A stretch of 47,980 nt of DNA from DASWHX01 sp036397995 (GTDB lineage: Bacteria > Bacteroidota > Bacteroidia > Cytophagales > Cyclobacteriaceae): NCBI GenBank assembly GCA_036397995.1, contig DASWHX010000030.1:1-47980 (forward strand), written 5' to 3'. Below are positions 33,646 to 43,863 of the stretch, piece after piece; the first letter of the stretch is position 1; each line of letters begins with the position of its first letter. The notes beneath the pieces were generated by a model. It made no database searches and was not told the DNA's origin. It saw nothing but the letters and a program-made list of their open reading frames with translations. A program made the position numbers and the translations under genes.

Positions 33646-34845
33646 ATGAACAATAAGGTATCAGAGGAGCAAAAGTCAGTAATTGCCAACAGGGTAAATA
33701 ATCTTCCCGAATCATTTATCCGGGAAATACTTAAAGTAACCACCAGGCCTGATATTATAAGTTTTGCCGGCGGGCTTCCAAATCCTAAATTGTTTCCCGT
33801 AGAATTACTTCAGACCGTTACCAATAAAGTATTTGTTGAAGAAGGCAGAGAAGGATTACAGTATACAGTGAGCGAAGGATTTCAGCCGTTAAGGCACAAA
33901 ATTTCTGAACGATATTCAGACAAAGGGCTGCATGTTAAACCTGAAAATATTCTCATTACCAATGGATCTCAGCAGGGTCTTGATCTAACCTGCAAATTGT
34001 TGTTGAACCCCGGAGACGGAGTGCTGGTCTGTAATCCAACTTTCATTGGCGCGCTTCAATCTTTTTCCATTTATGAACCGAGTTATTCCAGCGTAGCTAT
34101 ATACCCTGATGGGCCCGATGTAGAACAAATAGCCAACGTACTTAGGGAAAAAGAAATAAAATTATTCTATTGTGTTCCTAATTTTCAAAACCCTACCGGG
34201 GCAACTTTTTCTGAAGAAAAAAGGCTGCAAATCACCAGATTAATTCATGAAACCGAAACCATAATCCTGGAAGATGATCCATATGGAGAAATTAAATTTA
34301 CTTCTGCAAAAATTCCATCCTTTAAACAACTGCTGCCTGAGCAAACAATATTACTGGGTTCGTTTTCAAAAATCGTAGCACCGGGATTGAGAACAGGTTG
34401 GCTGGCTGCACCTGACCACCTGATAAGAAAATTGGTTATCCTTAAGCAGGCCGCTGATACTCACAATAACCACCTGGTGCAAAGAATTCTTTTCCGGTTT
34501 CTAACCGAATGTGATGTTGAAGGCCACATTGCCCGCATATGTGAAGTATATAAATTTCAACGCGACCTAATGATGGATTGCATAAAGGAGCATTTCCCGA
34601 AAGAAGTGAAAGTTTTTTCTCCAGACGGTGGCATGTTTCTGTGGGCTGAACTTCCTGAGCATATCGATGCTTATGCAGTATTTGAGGAAGCAATCAAAGA
34701 AAAAGTTGCCTTTGTACCTGGAAAAACCTTCTACCCCAACCTGGACGTCAACAATACTTTCCGCCTTAATTTCTCTAACAGCAACGAAGACAAAATCAGA
34801 AAAGGAATAGAGAGCCTTGGAATCGCTATCAAAAAATTCCTTTAG
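33646..34845 (+). CDS. PLP-dependent aminotransferase (class I/II, 2-aminoadipate/LysN-like)
   Basis: A 399-residue fold-type I aminotransferase. The PLP lysine lies in LLGSFSKIVAPGLRTGWLAAP; the arginine that binds the alpha-carboxylate is expected in FRLNFSNS. Motifs ITNGSQQGLDL, PNFQNPTGATFS and EDDPYGEI are those of the LysN/2-aminoadipate transaminase and MocR-type group. No N-terminal GntR DNA-binding domain is present. The real amino acid pair cannot be told. The next gene starts at the base after its stop. Confidence 0.9.
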   Translation: MNNKVSEEQKSVIANRVNNLPESFIREILKVTTRPDIISFAGGLPNPKLFPVELLQTVTNKVFVEEGREGLQYTVSEGFQPLRHKISERYSDKGLHVKPENILITNGSQQGLDLTCKLLLNPGDGVLVCNPTFIGALQSFSIYEPSYSSVAIYPDGPDVEQIANVLREKEIKLFYCVPNFQNPTGATFSEEKRLQITRLIHETETIILEDDPYGEIKFTSAKIPSFKQLLPEQTILLGSFSKIVAPGLRTGWLAAPDHLIRKLVILKQAADTHNNHLVQRILFRFLTECDVEGHIARICEVYKFQRDLMMDCIKEHFPKEVKVFSPDGGMFLWAELPEHIDAYAVFEEAIKEKVAFVPGKTFYPNLDVNNTFRLNFSNSNEDKIRKGIESLGIAIKKFL

Positions 34846-35985
34846 ATGGGCAAAATAGTAATTACCTGTAATCCCCGGGTTTCAGAAATTTTAGCCAGGG
34901 AGGTTGAATCATTGGGCCTGACGGTTGATTCTATTGAACCAAAAGGTGTAATAACAAAAGGCAGTTTAGAAGATACCTATTATCTTAATCTTAACCTTCG
35001 AACAGGAAATAAAGTCCTGTGGGAAATTGGAAGATTTAATGCGAGAAATGCTGACGAGCTTTATGCCGAAGCAAGAAAAATTGAGTGGGATAAGTATTTT
35101 CCCCTGCAAAAAATGTTTTCAATTGAATCATTCGTTAAGAATGACACTATAAAAGATACCCGGTTTGCAAATCTGAGGCTTAAAGATGCTATTGCCGACT
35201 TCTTTGTTAGTAAGACCGGAAAACGCCCCAATTCCGGAGCCGACAAATCAGAAGTAGTACTTTTTCTCCACTGGCTCGATGATGAAGTTGCATTGTTCAT
35301 AAATACCTCCGGAGAAACTATCGCTAAGCACGGATACAGGCAGGCTGCTGTAAAAGCTCCCATGATTGAATCCCTGGCCTCGGCAGTTTTAATGTCCACC
35401 AGGTGGGATATGAATTCACCTCTTGTGAATCCCATGTGCGGGAGCGGTACACTGGCAATTGAAGCGGCATTATTGGCATTAAACCGTTGCCCGGGGCACT
35501 TCAGAGAAAATTTTTCCTTTATGCATCTGCAGGGTTATAATCCTCGTGTTTGGAAAGTGATAAAATCAGAAGCAAGAAAAGTTGAGCGAACAGGTTTGGC
35601 ATTTCCGATAATCGCGTCTGATAACAGTGAAGAAGCCATTAGTGTTGCAAGAGAAAACGCGCAGTATGCCGGCGTCAGCAATTTGATAAAATTCCAGGTG
35701 TGCGATTTTTCCAATACCCTAATTCCCAAGCAGAGGGGTGTTATAATCATGAATCCTGAATACGGCGAAAGACTTGGAGATGTTGAGCAGCTGGAAAAAA
35801 CTTATGAGGAAATGGGTGACTTCCTGAAGCAAAAATGTACCGGTTATTTAGGGTATATTTTTACCGGAAATCTTGACCTCGCCAAGAAAATCGGTCTTCA
35901 GGCCCAAAGAAAGATAGAGTTCTTTAACGGCAAAATTGATTGCCGGCTCCTGGAGTATGAACTCTTTGCTGGCAAAAAACAATAA
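34846..35985 (+). CDS. THUMP-domain RNA methyltransferase (RlmL/YpsC-like)
   Basis: A 379-residue class I methyltransferase for RNA. A THUMP RNA-binding domain covers about residues 40-150, followed by the SAM domain with VNPMCGSGTLAIEAALLA (motif I), IASDNSEEAI and the catalytic motif IIMNPEYGERLG, in which Asn-Pro-Glu-Tyr replaces the usual Asn-Pro-Pro-Tyr, a form I recall in Bacteroidota. It probably makes m2G in 23S rRNA. Its ATG directly abuts the preceding stop codon. Confidence 0.9.
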   Translation: MGKIVITCNPRVSEILAREVESLGLTVDSIEPKGVITKGSLEDTYYLNLNLRTGNKVLWEIGRFNARNADELYAEARKIEWDKYFPLQKMFSIESFVKNDTIKDTRFANLRLKDAIADFFVSKTGKRPNSGADKSEVVLFLHWLDDEVALFINTSGETIAKHGYRQAAVKAPMIESLASAVLMSTRWDMNSPLVNPMCGSGTLAIEAALLALNRCPGHFRENFSFMHLQGYNPRVWKVIKSEARKVERTGLAFPIIASDNSEEAISVARENAQYAGVSNLIKFQVCDFSNTLIPKQRGVIIMNPEYGERLGDVEQLEKTYEEMGDFLKQKCTGYLGYIFTGNLDLAKKIGLQAQRKIEFFNGKIDCRLLEYELFAGKKQ

Positions 35986-36026
35986 TGGCAGGCTATTTGA
36001 ATTAGCTGTACAATTGATTTAATTAC

Positions 36027-36032
36027 GGGAGG
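36027..36032 (+). promoter_or_regulatory. Strong Shine-Dalgarno site before the patatin gene
   Basis: GGGAGG ends seven bases before the ATG at 36040. Almost no other gene in the window has such a site, as is usual in Bacteroidota, where initiation relies less on Shine-Dalgarno pairing. Confidence 0.6.
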
Positions 36033-36039
36033 AACACCC

Positions 36040-38313
36040 ATGAAAACTATCCTCCAAAATATTTTTTATTCGTTTCCGGTTCAATTGCTATTGAACCACT
36101 TTAGGAAGAATCATGTTCTGATGGCAATTTGGGTGATACTCTTTGCCATTGTGAATGGAAATATAGGCTCAAGTCTTGGCATTCATTACCTGTTCCTGGA
36201 TCCTGAATATCTTAATAGTGTGGGTTTTCGGAGTTTCCTCATTATGGGAGTGGTTATTGCAGGATTTAGCGTTGCATTTCACATCACCGCATATATCACC
36301 GATGGCCACCGGTTTACCTTTCTTGGTCAACTTGCAAAACCCTTCTCCCTTTTTAGCATTAACAACAGCGTGATACCTATTGCATTTCTGATTTTCTACC
36401 TTATTAAAGTGGTGAGTTTTCAGGTTGATAATGAATATGGAACCACCGCTTCGCTGGTAAGAAATCTTGGAGGATTCATGGTGGGTTACATATCTATGGT
36501 AACACTATTATATATATACTTCAGAAACACAAATAAAGATATTTTCAAATACGTCGTTTGCAAAGTTGATGAAAAACTTAAGCAGAATATTAAAGTTACC
36601 AGGCGTAATGTAATGGAGAAATTGGATGTTGCCAGGAAAAAACAAATCCGGGTTGACAATTATTTGGGAATAAGAATGAGATTTCGGAAAGTGCCGGATT
36701 ACCAGGGATTTTATGATAAGGCCACCATACTTCAGGTTTTTGATCAAAATCACCTCAACCTGGTCTTGATAGAATTGTTCATTTTTGTACTTCTTTTGAT
36801 TATTGGTGTCTTCCGGGATTACCCTGTAATGCAAATACCAGCGGCAGCTTCCGGAATTCTTTTCCTTTCAGTGTTTGTAATGTTTGCCGGCGCCTTTTCT
36901 TACTGGTTTAGAAGTTGGGCTGTCAGCGCTGTGATCTTATTAGGCATCACATTAAATTTTATTGTTCAGGAAAATTTTCTTAAGAAAAACTACGAAGCCT
37001 TCGGGCTCAATTATGATCTTCCGGAAAAGGAATATAACCTGAAATCTTTGAGTCAAACCAATTCTCCAGGTAACATTCTGGAGGACTGGAGTCAAACCAA
37101 AGAAATTCTTGAGAACTGGAGGGGCAAATTCCCTGAAATCAACAAGCCAACTATGGTATTTATTTGTGCAAGTGGCGGTGGCCAACGGGCATCCCTTTGG
37201 ACAATGAAGGCACTCCAGGCTGCTGATAGCGCAACTAATGGCCAGCTTATGGAAAATACGGTGCTGATAACAGGCGCATCCGGCGGGCTAATCGGCGCCG
37301 GTTATTTCAGAGAACTTTACCTGAGAAAGAAGAAAGGAGACCCTGTCAATTTGCAAAATCATTCCTACCTGCAGGATATCTCGAATGACAACCTTAATCC
37401 AATTATTTTCAGCTTACTTGTCAATGACTTGATTGTGAGCTTTCAAAAATTTTCCTATGCCAATATGCAATATCCTAAAGACAGGGGTTACAGCTTCGAG
37501 GAACAATTAAATAAAAATACCCGCTATTTTCTTGATAAGCCCCTCTCAACTTATAAAGAACCAGAATTGAAATCGGAGATTCCAATGATGATCCTGGCTC
37601 CGACTATTATGAATGATGGTAGAAAACTTTTTATTTCACCCCAAAATGTTTCCTACCTTAACATTGGATTAATTCGGCAAAATCCAGGTTTCGATACTGA
37701 AATCGAAGGCCTTGATTTCCACAGGTTTTTTGAAGATTACGGATCAAATGATTTGAGATTCCTGAGCGCGCTGCGAATGAGTGCAACCTTTCCATATATT
37801 ACTCCAAGCGTAACTTTACCTAGCAACCCTCCCATCGAAATTATGGATTCCGGTGTTACCGACAACTTTGGCATCTCTGACGCCTTGCGATTTATTTATG
37901 CCTATAAAGATTGGATAGCAAGAAACACCCGCGGAGTTCTTATCCTCGCTATCCGGGATTCCCAAAAGCAAAATGAAATTTTATCAACCCAAAATTTGAC
38001 CTTGATACAAAAATTCTCCAACCCCATCAGCAGTATATATAACAATTTCGAAAATCTGCAGGATTTCAATAATGACAACAAAATCATTTTCGCTAACTCC
38101 TGGTTTCAGGGAGAAATTCAGAAAATTGACTTACAATATATTCCCCGCATTAATTCGAGTAATAAACTTGAGCGCGCTTCATTAAACTGGAGATTGACAT
38201 CACTGGAAAAAAACAATATTATTGATGCAATAAACTCGCCTTCCAATCAAAAGGCCCTTGAACTTCTAAAAAGGTCTTTGTCCCCTAACCCACTTATCGC
38301 CAACGAGGATTAA
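36040..38313 (+). CDS. Membrane-bound patatin-like phospholipase
   Basis: A 757-residue protein with about seven transmembrane helices in the first 310 residues (for example HVLMAIWVILFAIVNG, FRSFLIMGVVIAGFSVAF, LVLIELFIFVLLLIIGVF). A soluble patatin hydrolase domain follows: oxyanion motif ASGGGQRASLW near 378, nucleophile S414 in LITGASGGLIGAGYF, and catalytic Asp at 603 in IMDSGVTDNFGISDAL. Patatins cleave acyl groups from phospholipids. The attached helices would hold the enzyme at the membrane. It is a monocistronic gene by appearance; the substrate is unknown. Its strong Shine-Dalgarno site is unusual here. Confidence 0.85.
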   Translation: MKTILQNIFYSFPVQLLLNHFRKNHVLMAIWVILFAIVNGNIGSSLGIHYLFLDPEYLNSVGFRSFLIMGVVIAGFSVAFHITAYITDGHRFTFLGQLAKPFSLFSINNSVIPIAFLIFYLIKVVSFQVDNEYGTTASLVRNLGGFMVGYISMVTLLYIYFRNTNKDIFKYVVCKVDEKLKQNIKVTRRNVMEKLDVARKKQIRVDNYLGIRMRFRKVPDYQGFYDKATILQVFDQNHLNLVLIELFIFVLLLIIGVFRDYPVMQIPAAASGILFLSVFVMFAGAFSYWFRSWAVSAVILLGITLNFIVQENFLKKNYEAFGLNYDLPEKEYNLKSLSQTNSPGNILEDWSQTKEILENWRGKFPEINKPTMVFICASGGGQRASLWTMKALQAADSATNGQLMENTVLITGASGGLIGAGYFRELYLRKKKGDPVNLQNHSYLQDISNDNLNPIIFSLLVNDLIVSFQKFSYANMQYPKDRGYSFEEQLNKNTRYFLDKPLSTYKEPELKSEIPMMILAPTIMNDGRKLFISPQNVSYLNIGLIRQNPGFDTEIEGLDFHRFFEDYGSNDLRFLSALRMSATFPYITPSVTLPSNPPIEIMDSGVTDNFGISDALRFIYAYKDWIARNTRGVLILAIRDSQKQNEILSTQNLTLIQKFSNPISSIYNNFENLQDFNNDNKIIFANSWFQGEIQKIDLQYIPRINSSNKLERASLNWRLTSLEKNNIIDAINSPSNQKALELLKRSLSPNPLIANED

Positions 38314-38444
38314 ACCCGGAACAATTAGCGAAAATTCTCCATCCTGAAGTCAAAATATCTATTTATTCCTGAAAATGAAGGGTTTTTGGAAATCATTTCA
38401 GCGAAAATCCTTAATTTTACCAGCTCATAACCTGGGAAATTCAT

Positions 38445-41400
38445 ATGCCGGTAGCCGTAGCCCCTTATAAGCCCAAGAACCACATTCGAATTGTAACTGC
38501 AGCTTCACTTTTTGATGGCCATGATGCAGCGATCAACATCATGCGAAGAATTATTCAAAGCACCGGAGTTGAAGTTATACATCTGGGTCACAACCGGAGT
38601 GTTCATGAAATTGTAAATACCGCAATCCAGGAAGATGCGCAAGCCATCGCAATCACTTCCTACCAGGGTGGTCATGTTGAGTATTTCAAATACATGTATG
38701 ATCTGTTAAAAGAAAAAGGAGCAACAAACATTAAGATATTTGGCGGAGGCGGTGGAACTATTTTACCTGAAGAAATAAAAGAACTTCAGGATTATGGCAT
38801 TGCCCGGATATACTCTCCCGATGATGGGCGATCGATGGGTTTACAGGGCATGATAAATGATTTGGTGAAAAACTCAGATTACACTATCGGAGAAAATGTA
38901 AATGGTGAGGCTAATGAAATTCTGAAAAAAGATTCACAAGCTATTGCCCGGCTAATCTCAGGAGTAGAGAACTTCCCCGAGAAATCAAAAATCTTCCTGG
39001 ATACTGTTGTTTCACAGATACAAGAAAAAATTCCTCCAGTTGTGGGAATCACCGGTACCGGCGGGTCTGGCAAATCTTCCCTGGTTGATGAACTGGTAAG
39101 AAGATTCCTGATGGATTTTCCAAATAAGACCATCGGAATAATATCAGTGGATCCATCCAAGAGGAAAACAGGCGGCGCCCTGCTGGGAGACCGAATCCGA
39201 ATGAATTCCATAAACGACAGCAGGGTTTACATGCGATCACTGGCAACGCGGCAATCAAATCTGGCTTTGTCGAAATATGTCAAAGAAGCTGTCAATATAC
39301 TTAAAGCGGCCAGATTTGATTTGGTAATTCTGGAAACATCCGGTATTGGCCAATCGGATACGGAGATAATCGAACATTCAGATTTATCTCTTTATGTAAT
39401 GACCCCTGAATATGGCGCTGCCACTCAACTTGAAAAAATTGATATGCTGGATTTCGCGGATATAATCGCGATAAATAAGTTTGATAAGCGCGGTGCTTTT
39501 GATGCATTACGCGACGTGCGCAAGCAATACAAGCGAAATAACCAGCTCTGGGAGTCCAAAGATGAAGAATTGCCGGTTTACGGAACAATTGCATCTCAAT
39601 TCAACGACCCGGGTACCAACAATCTTTATGAAGCACTAATCAAATTAATTATAGATAAGACGAGTGCAGATCTAAAATCATCCTTCGAGGCAACCAACGA
39701 AATGTCTGAAAAAATTTTTATTATTCCTCCGGATAGGGTTAGGTACCTTTCAGAAATTTCAGAAGCAAATCGTAATTATACTAAATGGGTTGAAGAACAG
39801 TATGTTATCGCGCAGAAAGCCTATAATGTTCATGGCACAATAGAATTATTTAAATCTGCGGATAATGAAGTTGTAAGAAGACTTAAGAGTGAATTTGATA
39901 AATTAAAGCTTGAGCTTGATCCTAAAAATTTTAAACTGATTGAAGATTGGCCTGCAAAAAAAGAAAGATATTCGGCTGATGAATACATTTACAAAGTAAG
40001 AGGCAAAGATATCAAGCTAACCACTTATACGGAGTCACTTTCTCACACCAGGATTCCAAGAGTTTCTTTACCTAAGTTTGAAGCATGGGGAGATATATTG
40101 AGATGGTTGTTAAACGAAAATGTCCCCGGAGAATTTCCGTTTACCGCGGGCGTTTACCCGTTCAAACGTCAGGGAGAAGATCCAACCAGAATGTTTGCCG
40201 GCGAAGGTGGTCCCGAAAGAACAAACAGGAGATTCCATTACCTTTCCTTTGGCCAGCCTGCAAATCGATTGTCCACGGCTTTTGATTCCGTAACTCTGTA
40301 TGGTGAAGATCCTGATTACCGGCCGGATATCTATGGCAAAATCGGTAACTCCGGTGTAAGTATTTGTTGCCTCAATGATGCCAAGAAATTGTATTCCGGA
40401 TTCAACCTGATTGATCCCAAAACATCCGTATCCATGACTATCAATGGTCCGGCGGCAACAATCACCGCATTTTTTATGAATGCAGCCATCGACCAGCAAT
40501 GTGAATTATATATCCGCGAAAATGGACTCGAAAAGGAAGTTGAAACTAAAATAAGGGAAATATTTAAGGGGAAGGAAAACCTGCGACCATCTTATCAGGG
40601 AAAACTTCCTGAAGGAAATGATGGATTGGGACTAATGCTGCTTGGAGTTACCGGCGACCGGGTCCTTCCTTCGGAAGTATATCAAAAAATAAAAGCTCGA
40701 ACGCTTTCTTCAGTTCGGGGAACAGTCCAGGCAGATATTCTAAAAGAAGACCAGGCACAGAACACTTGTATTTTCAGTACTGAATTTTCGCTGAAATTAA
40801 TGGGTGATGTTCAGGAATATTTTATTCAAAATACCATTAGAAATTTTTATTCCGTTTCTATTTCAGGTTATCATATAGCTGAGGCAGGTGCTAATCCTAT
40901 TACTCAGCTTGCTTTAACATTAAGCAATGGATTTACTTTTGTAGAATATTATATTTCCAGGGGTATGGATGTTGATTCGTTTGCTCCCAATCTGTCTTTC
41001 TTTTTTTCGAATGGGATAGATCCGGAATATTCGGTTATTGGAAGAGTTGCCCGTAGAATCTGGTCTAAAGCGATGAAGCTGAAATATAATGCGAATGAAC
41101 GATCTCAAATGCTTAAGTATCATATTCAAACTTCCGGACGTTCCTTGCATGCCCAGGAAATTGATTTTAATGATATTCGCACCACCTTGCAGGCCCTATA
41201 TGCTATTTATGATAATTGCAACTCATTGCACACTAATGCATACGATGAAGCAATTACTACGCCTACTGAGGAGTCAGTCCGCAGGGCCATGGCTATTCAG
41301 CTAATAATAAATAAAGAACTCGGGCTCGCAAAAAATGAAAATCCTCTCCAGGGTTCATTCATTATTGAAGAACTTACTGACCTGGTGGAGCAAGCGGTAT

Positions 41401-41816
41401 TGTATGAGTTCGACAAAATAACAGAAAGAGGTGGTGTTCTCGGTGCGATGGAAACCATGTATCAAAGAAGCAAAATTCAGGAGGAAAGTTTGCATTACGA
41501 AACATTGAAGCACTCAGGCGATTATCCCATTATTGGTGTCAATACCTTCCTTTCATCAAAAGGCTCTCCTACTATACTTCCCCGCGAAGTAATCCGGGCC
41601 ACACAAGAAGAAAAGGAAAACCAGATTGCCACTGTCAGGAGTTTGCACCATCAAAATGAAATGCTTACCAAAGAAAATCTCAATAACCTTAAGCTGGCAG
41701 CCATTCAAAACAAGAATGTTTTTGGAATCCTGATGGAAGCCTCCAAGTATTGCAGCCTGGGTCAAATTACCCATGCACTTTTTGAAGTTGGGGGTCAATA
41801 CAGAAGAAGCATGTAG
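38445..41816 (+). CDS. icmF: Fused isobutyryl-CoA mutase IcmF
   Basis: A 1123-residue fusion of B12-binding domain, G-protein chaperone and acyl-CoA mutase. The B12 domain (about 12-145) has SLFDGHDAAINIMRR, ITSYQGGHVEYF and IFGGGGGTI. The GTPase (about 195-440) has the P-loop GITGTGGSGKSSLVDEL and NKFDKRGAFDAL. The mutase barrel (about 555-1115) has FPFTAGVYPFKR, where Phe rather than Tyr lines the pocket, and FFMNAAIDQQ with Gln; both fit IcmF and not methylmalonyl-CoA mutase. It would interconvert isobutyryl- and butyryl-CoA. It starts at ATG 38445, after a 131-base gap, and ends tail-to-tail with the hybrid kinase. Confidence 0.93.
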   Translation: MPVAVAPYKPKNHIRIVTAASLFDGHDAAINIMRRIIQSTGVEVIHLGHNRSVHEIVNTAIQEDAQAIAITSYQGGHVEYFKYMYDLLKEKGATNIKIFGGGGGTILPEEIKELQDYGIARIYSPDDGRSMGLQGMINDLVKNSDYTIGENVNGEANEILKKDSQAIARLISGVENFPEKSKIFLDTVVSQIQEKIPPVVGITGTGGSGKSSLVDELVRRFLMDFPNKTIGIISVDPSKRKTGGALLGDRIRMNSINDSRVYMRSLATRQSNLALSKYVKEAVNILKAARFDLVILETSGIGQSDTEIIEHSDLSLYVMTPEYGAATQLEKIDMLDFADIIAINKFDKRGAFDALRDVRKQYKRNNQLWESKDEELPVYGTIASQFNDPGTNNLYEALIKLIIDKTSADLKSSFEATNEMSEKIFIIPPDRVRYLSEISEANRNYTKWVEEQYVIAQKAYNVHGTIELFKSADNEVVRRLKSEFDKLKLELDPKNFKLIEDWPAKKERYSADEYIYKVRGKDIKLTTYTESLSHTRIPRVSLPKFEAWGDILRWLLNENVPGEFPFTAGVYPFKRQGEDPTRMFAGEGGPERTNRRFHYLSFGQPANRLSTAFDSVTLYGEDPDYRPDIYGKIGNSGVSICCLNDAKKLYSGFNLIDPKTSVSMTINGPAATITAFFMNAAIDQQCELYIRENGLEKEVETKIREIFKGKENLRPSYQGKLPEGNDGLGLMLLGVTGDRVLPSEVYQKIKARTLSSVRGTVQADILKEDQAQNTCIFSTEFSLKLMGDVQEYFIQNTIRNFYSVSISGYHIAEAGANPITQLALTLSNGFTFVEYYISRGMDVDSFAPNLSFFFSNGIDPEYSVIGRVARRIWSKAMKLKYNANERSQMLKYHIQTSGRSLHAQEIDFNDIRTTLQALYAIYDNCNSLHTNAYDEAITTPTEESVRRAMAIQLIINKELGLAKNENPLQGSFIIEELTDLVEQAVLYEFDKITERGGVLGAMETMYQRSKIQEESLHYETLKHSGDYPIIGVNTFLSSKGSPTILPREVIRATQEEKENQIATVRSLHHQNEMLTKENLNNLKLAAIQNKNVFGILMEASKYCSLGQITHALFEVGGQYRRSM

Positions 41817-41819
41817 CTT

Positions 41820-43772
41820 CTATTTTGTGGAGTACTCCGGAAGAAATTTTATTAGGATCTCCTGTAAATGCGTAAAATCTATAGGTTTGGTCAGGTAATG
41901 GTTACAACCCATAGCTAATGCATTTTCTTTTTGCTCATTAAATGCATCGGCGGAAATGGCAATTATTGGGACAGATAAATTTCCTGAATTTCGGATCTCT
42001 TTAGTTGCCTGAAGCCCATCCATAACCGGCATATGAATATCCATTAGCACAATTTCCGGATTGTATTTCTTGAATGCTATTATACCTTCCTCACCATTTT
42101 CAGCAATTATAACCCGAAAGCCATTGAGGTCAAGAAATCTTTTCATCACCTCCTGATTCATACTATTATCTTCAACAAGCAATACGGTTACACCAGGTTT
42201 GATAAACGATGAAGTAAACTCTTTTTCTGTTAATTCAATTCTTTGCGTTCCTGCGCGCAAAGGAAGCTTTACTTCAAAAATGCTTCCTTTCCCTGGTTCA
42301 CTTTCTAAAGTTATTGAACCACTCATCATGTGAACCATTTTGCGGGTGATCGAAAGCCCAAGACCGGTACCGCCATATTTACGGGTGATTGTTCCATCTG
42401 CCTGAACAAAAGGATGAAAGATACTTTCATGCATATGTCCGGGGACTCCTGTCCCGGTGTCTTCCACTTTTATCGAAATTGAATTATTATCAGCTTGCAC
42501 CTTCAGAAATACTTTTCCAAATGGATCAGTGAACTTAATTGCATTGGTTACAAGATTCATCATGATCTGGTTGGTTTTGGTTCTGTCAAGAAGTACAACA
42601 TCAGGAATATTATCGTCGTAGAAATACTGGAAGTTAATATTTTTCTCTCCTGCCTTTCCTTTATTAATATGATAGATTCCTTTCACTAATTGCTTTAGGT
42701 GAAGGTCTTCCTCATTTAGTATCATTTGGCGAGCTTCAATCTTTGAAAGATCAAGGATGTTGTTAATAAGTTCTGAAAGGTTTTCACCACTGATGTGAAT
42801 TTTATCAAGTATCTCCAGGGTTTCTAAATCAGGGTGCTTTTGCCTGGCAAGCATATTCAGTAGCTGCGTAAATCCCAGTATGGCATTAAGGGGAGATCTG
42901 ATTTCGTGACTCATATTGGCAAGGAACTCCGTTTTAGCCATGTTGGCCTTAACCGCCTGATCCTTGGCAAGCCTCATCTCATCTTGTGCCAACTCCAGGT
43001 GTCTTATTGATAGATCCAGGGCTTTGGTTCGCTCCTCTACCATCCGCTCAAGATTATTTTTGTATTTAATAAGCTCACGGTTTGCAACTACCATTTCATC
43101 CTTGCTTTCTTTAAGAAGGAATTGGCTTTCTTCCAGTTTCTTATTTTTGGTTTGAGAATCCTGCAGGAGTATTTCTAATTTACCCAACAAACTGTTTACA
43201 TTCTGACTGAAGCCATTAACACTCAATATTGATAATGAAAAAATAGTGGTAATCAGAATCCACTGAAGTATGGAAAAAAAATTTGATTGCACTTCAATCT
43301 CCGGCATGATATCCAGAAATTCCAGGCTCAGGAATGTAATTACAGGGAAAAGGTAACAGAGGTATTTCCAGATTGTTTTTTCGGTTTCAAAAAACATGGG
43401 AGGAAGAGTTATAAGAGCGAAACACAGCATTTGCCCTAATCTTTCATTGCCGAGTGATTGTGTAAAAAAGATGTTTGCCAGGCAGATATAGCTTATCAGG
43501 CAAATTTTTGCCAGCGTGTATCTTTTCTTCCAGTTAATAAATAGCGGAATCAGGAATCCCAGGCCAATTAAGCAGGAAGCACTAAAAATGAATAAGGAAT
43601 CGGTCAGAAGAAAAAAAACGGGGCTTTGAATAAAACTGGTAACAGCAAAAATTAGCGAGATCCTGTTAACGAGTCTGATTCTTCCATTGGCTCGGCCACC
43701 CAATTGGGCTCTTTCACCAATACCTACCAATAAACTTATTATTTCCAATATTGACTTGATAAATTCCTGCAT
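41820..43772 (-). CDS. Hybrid histidine kinase with membrane sensor and receiver domain
   Basis: A 650-residue two-component hybrid kinase. The N-terminal ~190 residues form five or six transmembrane helices, followed by a coiled coil (about 200-270), the HisKA domain with phospho-acceptor H289 in FLANMSHEIRSPLNAILGF, an HATPase with MNLVTNAIKFTDPFGK and GGTGLGLSITRKMV, and a REC domain with D578 in IVLMDIHMPVMDGL. No output domain is attached, so the signal must pass to another protein. A GTG at 43781 precedes the preferred ATG at 43772. It is an orphan gene. Confidence 0.93.
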   Translation of the reverse strand: MQEFIKSILEIISLLVGIGERAQLGGRANGRIRLVNRISLIFAVTSFIQSPVFFLLTDSLFIFSASCLIGLGFLIPLFINWKKRYTLAKICLISYICLANIFFTQSLGNERLGQMLCFALITLPPMFFETEKTIWKYLCYLFPVITFLSLEFLDIMPEIEVQSNFFSILQWILITTIFSLSILSVNGFSQNVNSLLGKLEILLQDSQTKNKKLEESQFLLKESKDEMVVANRELIKYKNNLERMVEERTKALDLSIRHLELAQDEMRLAKDQAVKANMAKTEFLANMSHEIRSPLNAILGFTQLLNMLARQKHPDLETLEILDKIHISGENLSELINNILDLSKIEARQMILNEEDLHLKQLVKGIYHINKGKAGEKNINFQYFYDDNIPDVVLLDRTKTNQIMMNLVTNAIKFTDPFGKVFLKVQADNNSISIKVEDTGTGVPGHMHESIFHPFVQADGTITRKYGGTGLGLSITRKMVHMMSGSITLESEPGKGSIFEVKLPLRAGTQRIELTEKEFTSSFIKPGVTVLLVEDNSMNQEVMKRFLDLNGFRVIIAENGEEGIIAFKKYNPEIVLMDIHMPVMDGLQATKEIRNSGNLSVPIIAISADAFNEQKENALAMGCNHYLTKPIDFTHLQEILIKFLPEYSTK

Positions 43773-43828
43773 AAAACTCACGAATCATCTAAGTAAACTC
43801 ATCGGGGTGTTTTCTTATCAGAAAATTA

Positions 43829-43836
43829 TACCTTTG
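43829..43836 (+). promoter_or_regulatory. Candidate -7 element for the osmC gene
   Basis: TACCTTTG fits TAnnTTTG exactly and lies 27 bases before the ATG. A TTG at the usual distance is absent. Confidence 0.4.
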
Positions 43837-43863
43837 ACTTGTACTATTGTAACATTGTTTTGA

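Noticed and set aside
35061..35435. A 124-codon frame opposite the THUMP methyltransferase
   Set aside because: It is a shadow of a conserved gene; the other strand has clear motifs.
34846..35985. Asn-Pro-Glu-Tyr in place of Asn-Pro-Pro-Tyr in the THUMP methyltransferase
   Set aside because: I recall this form in Bacteroidota homologs, so it is not an inactivating change.
38314..38444. Possible promoter before icmF (TTG and TAATTTTA)
   Set aside because: The spacer is about 23 bases and the last base of the box differs, so the match is too weak to list.
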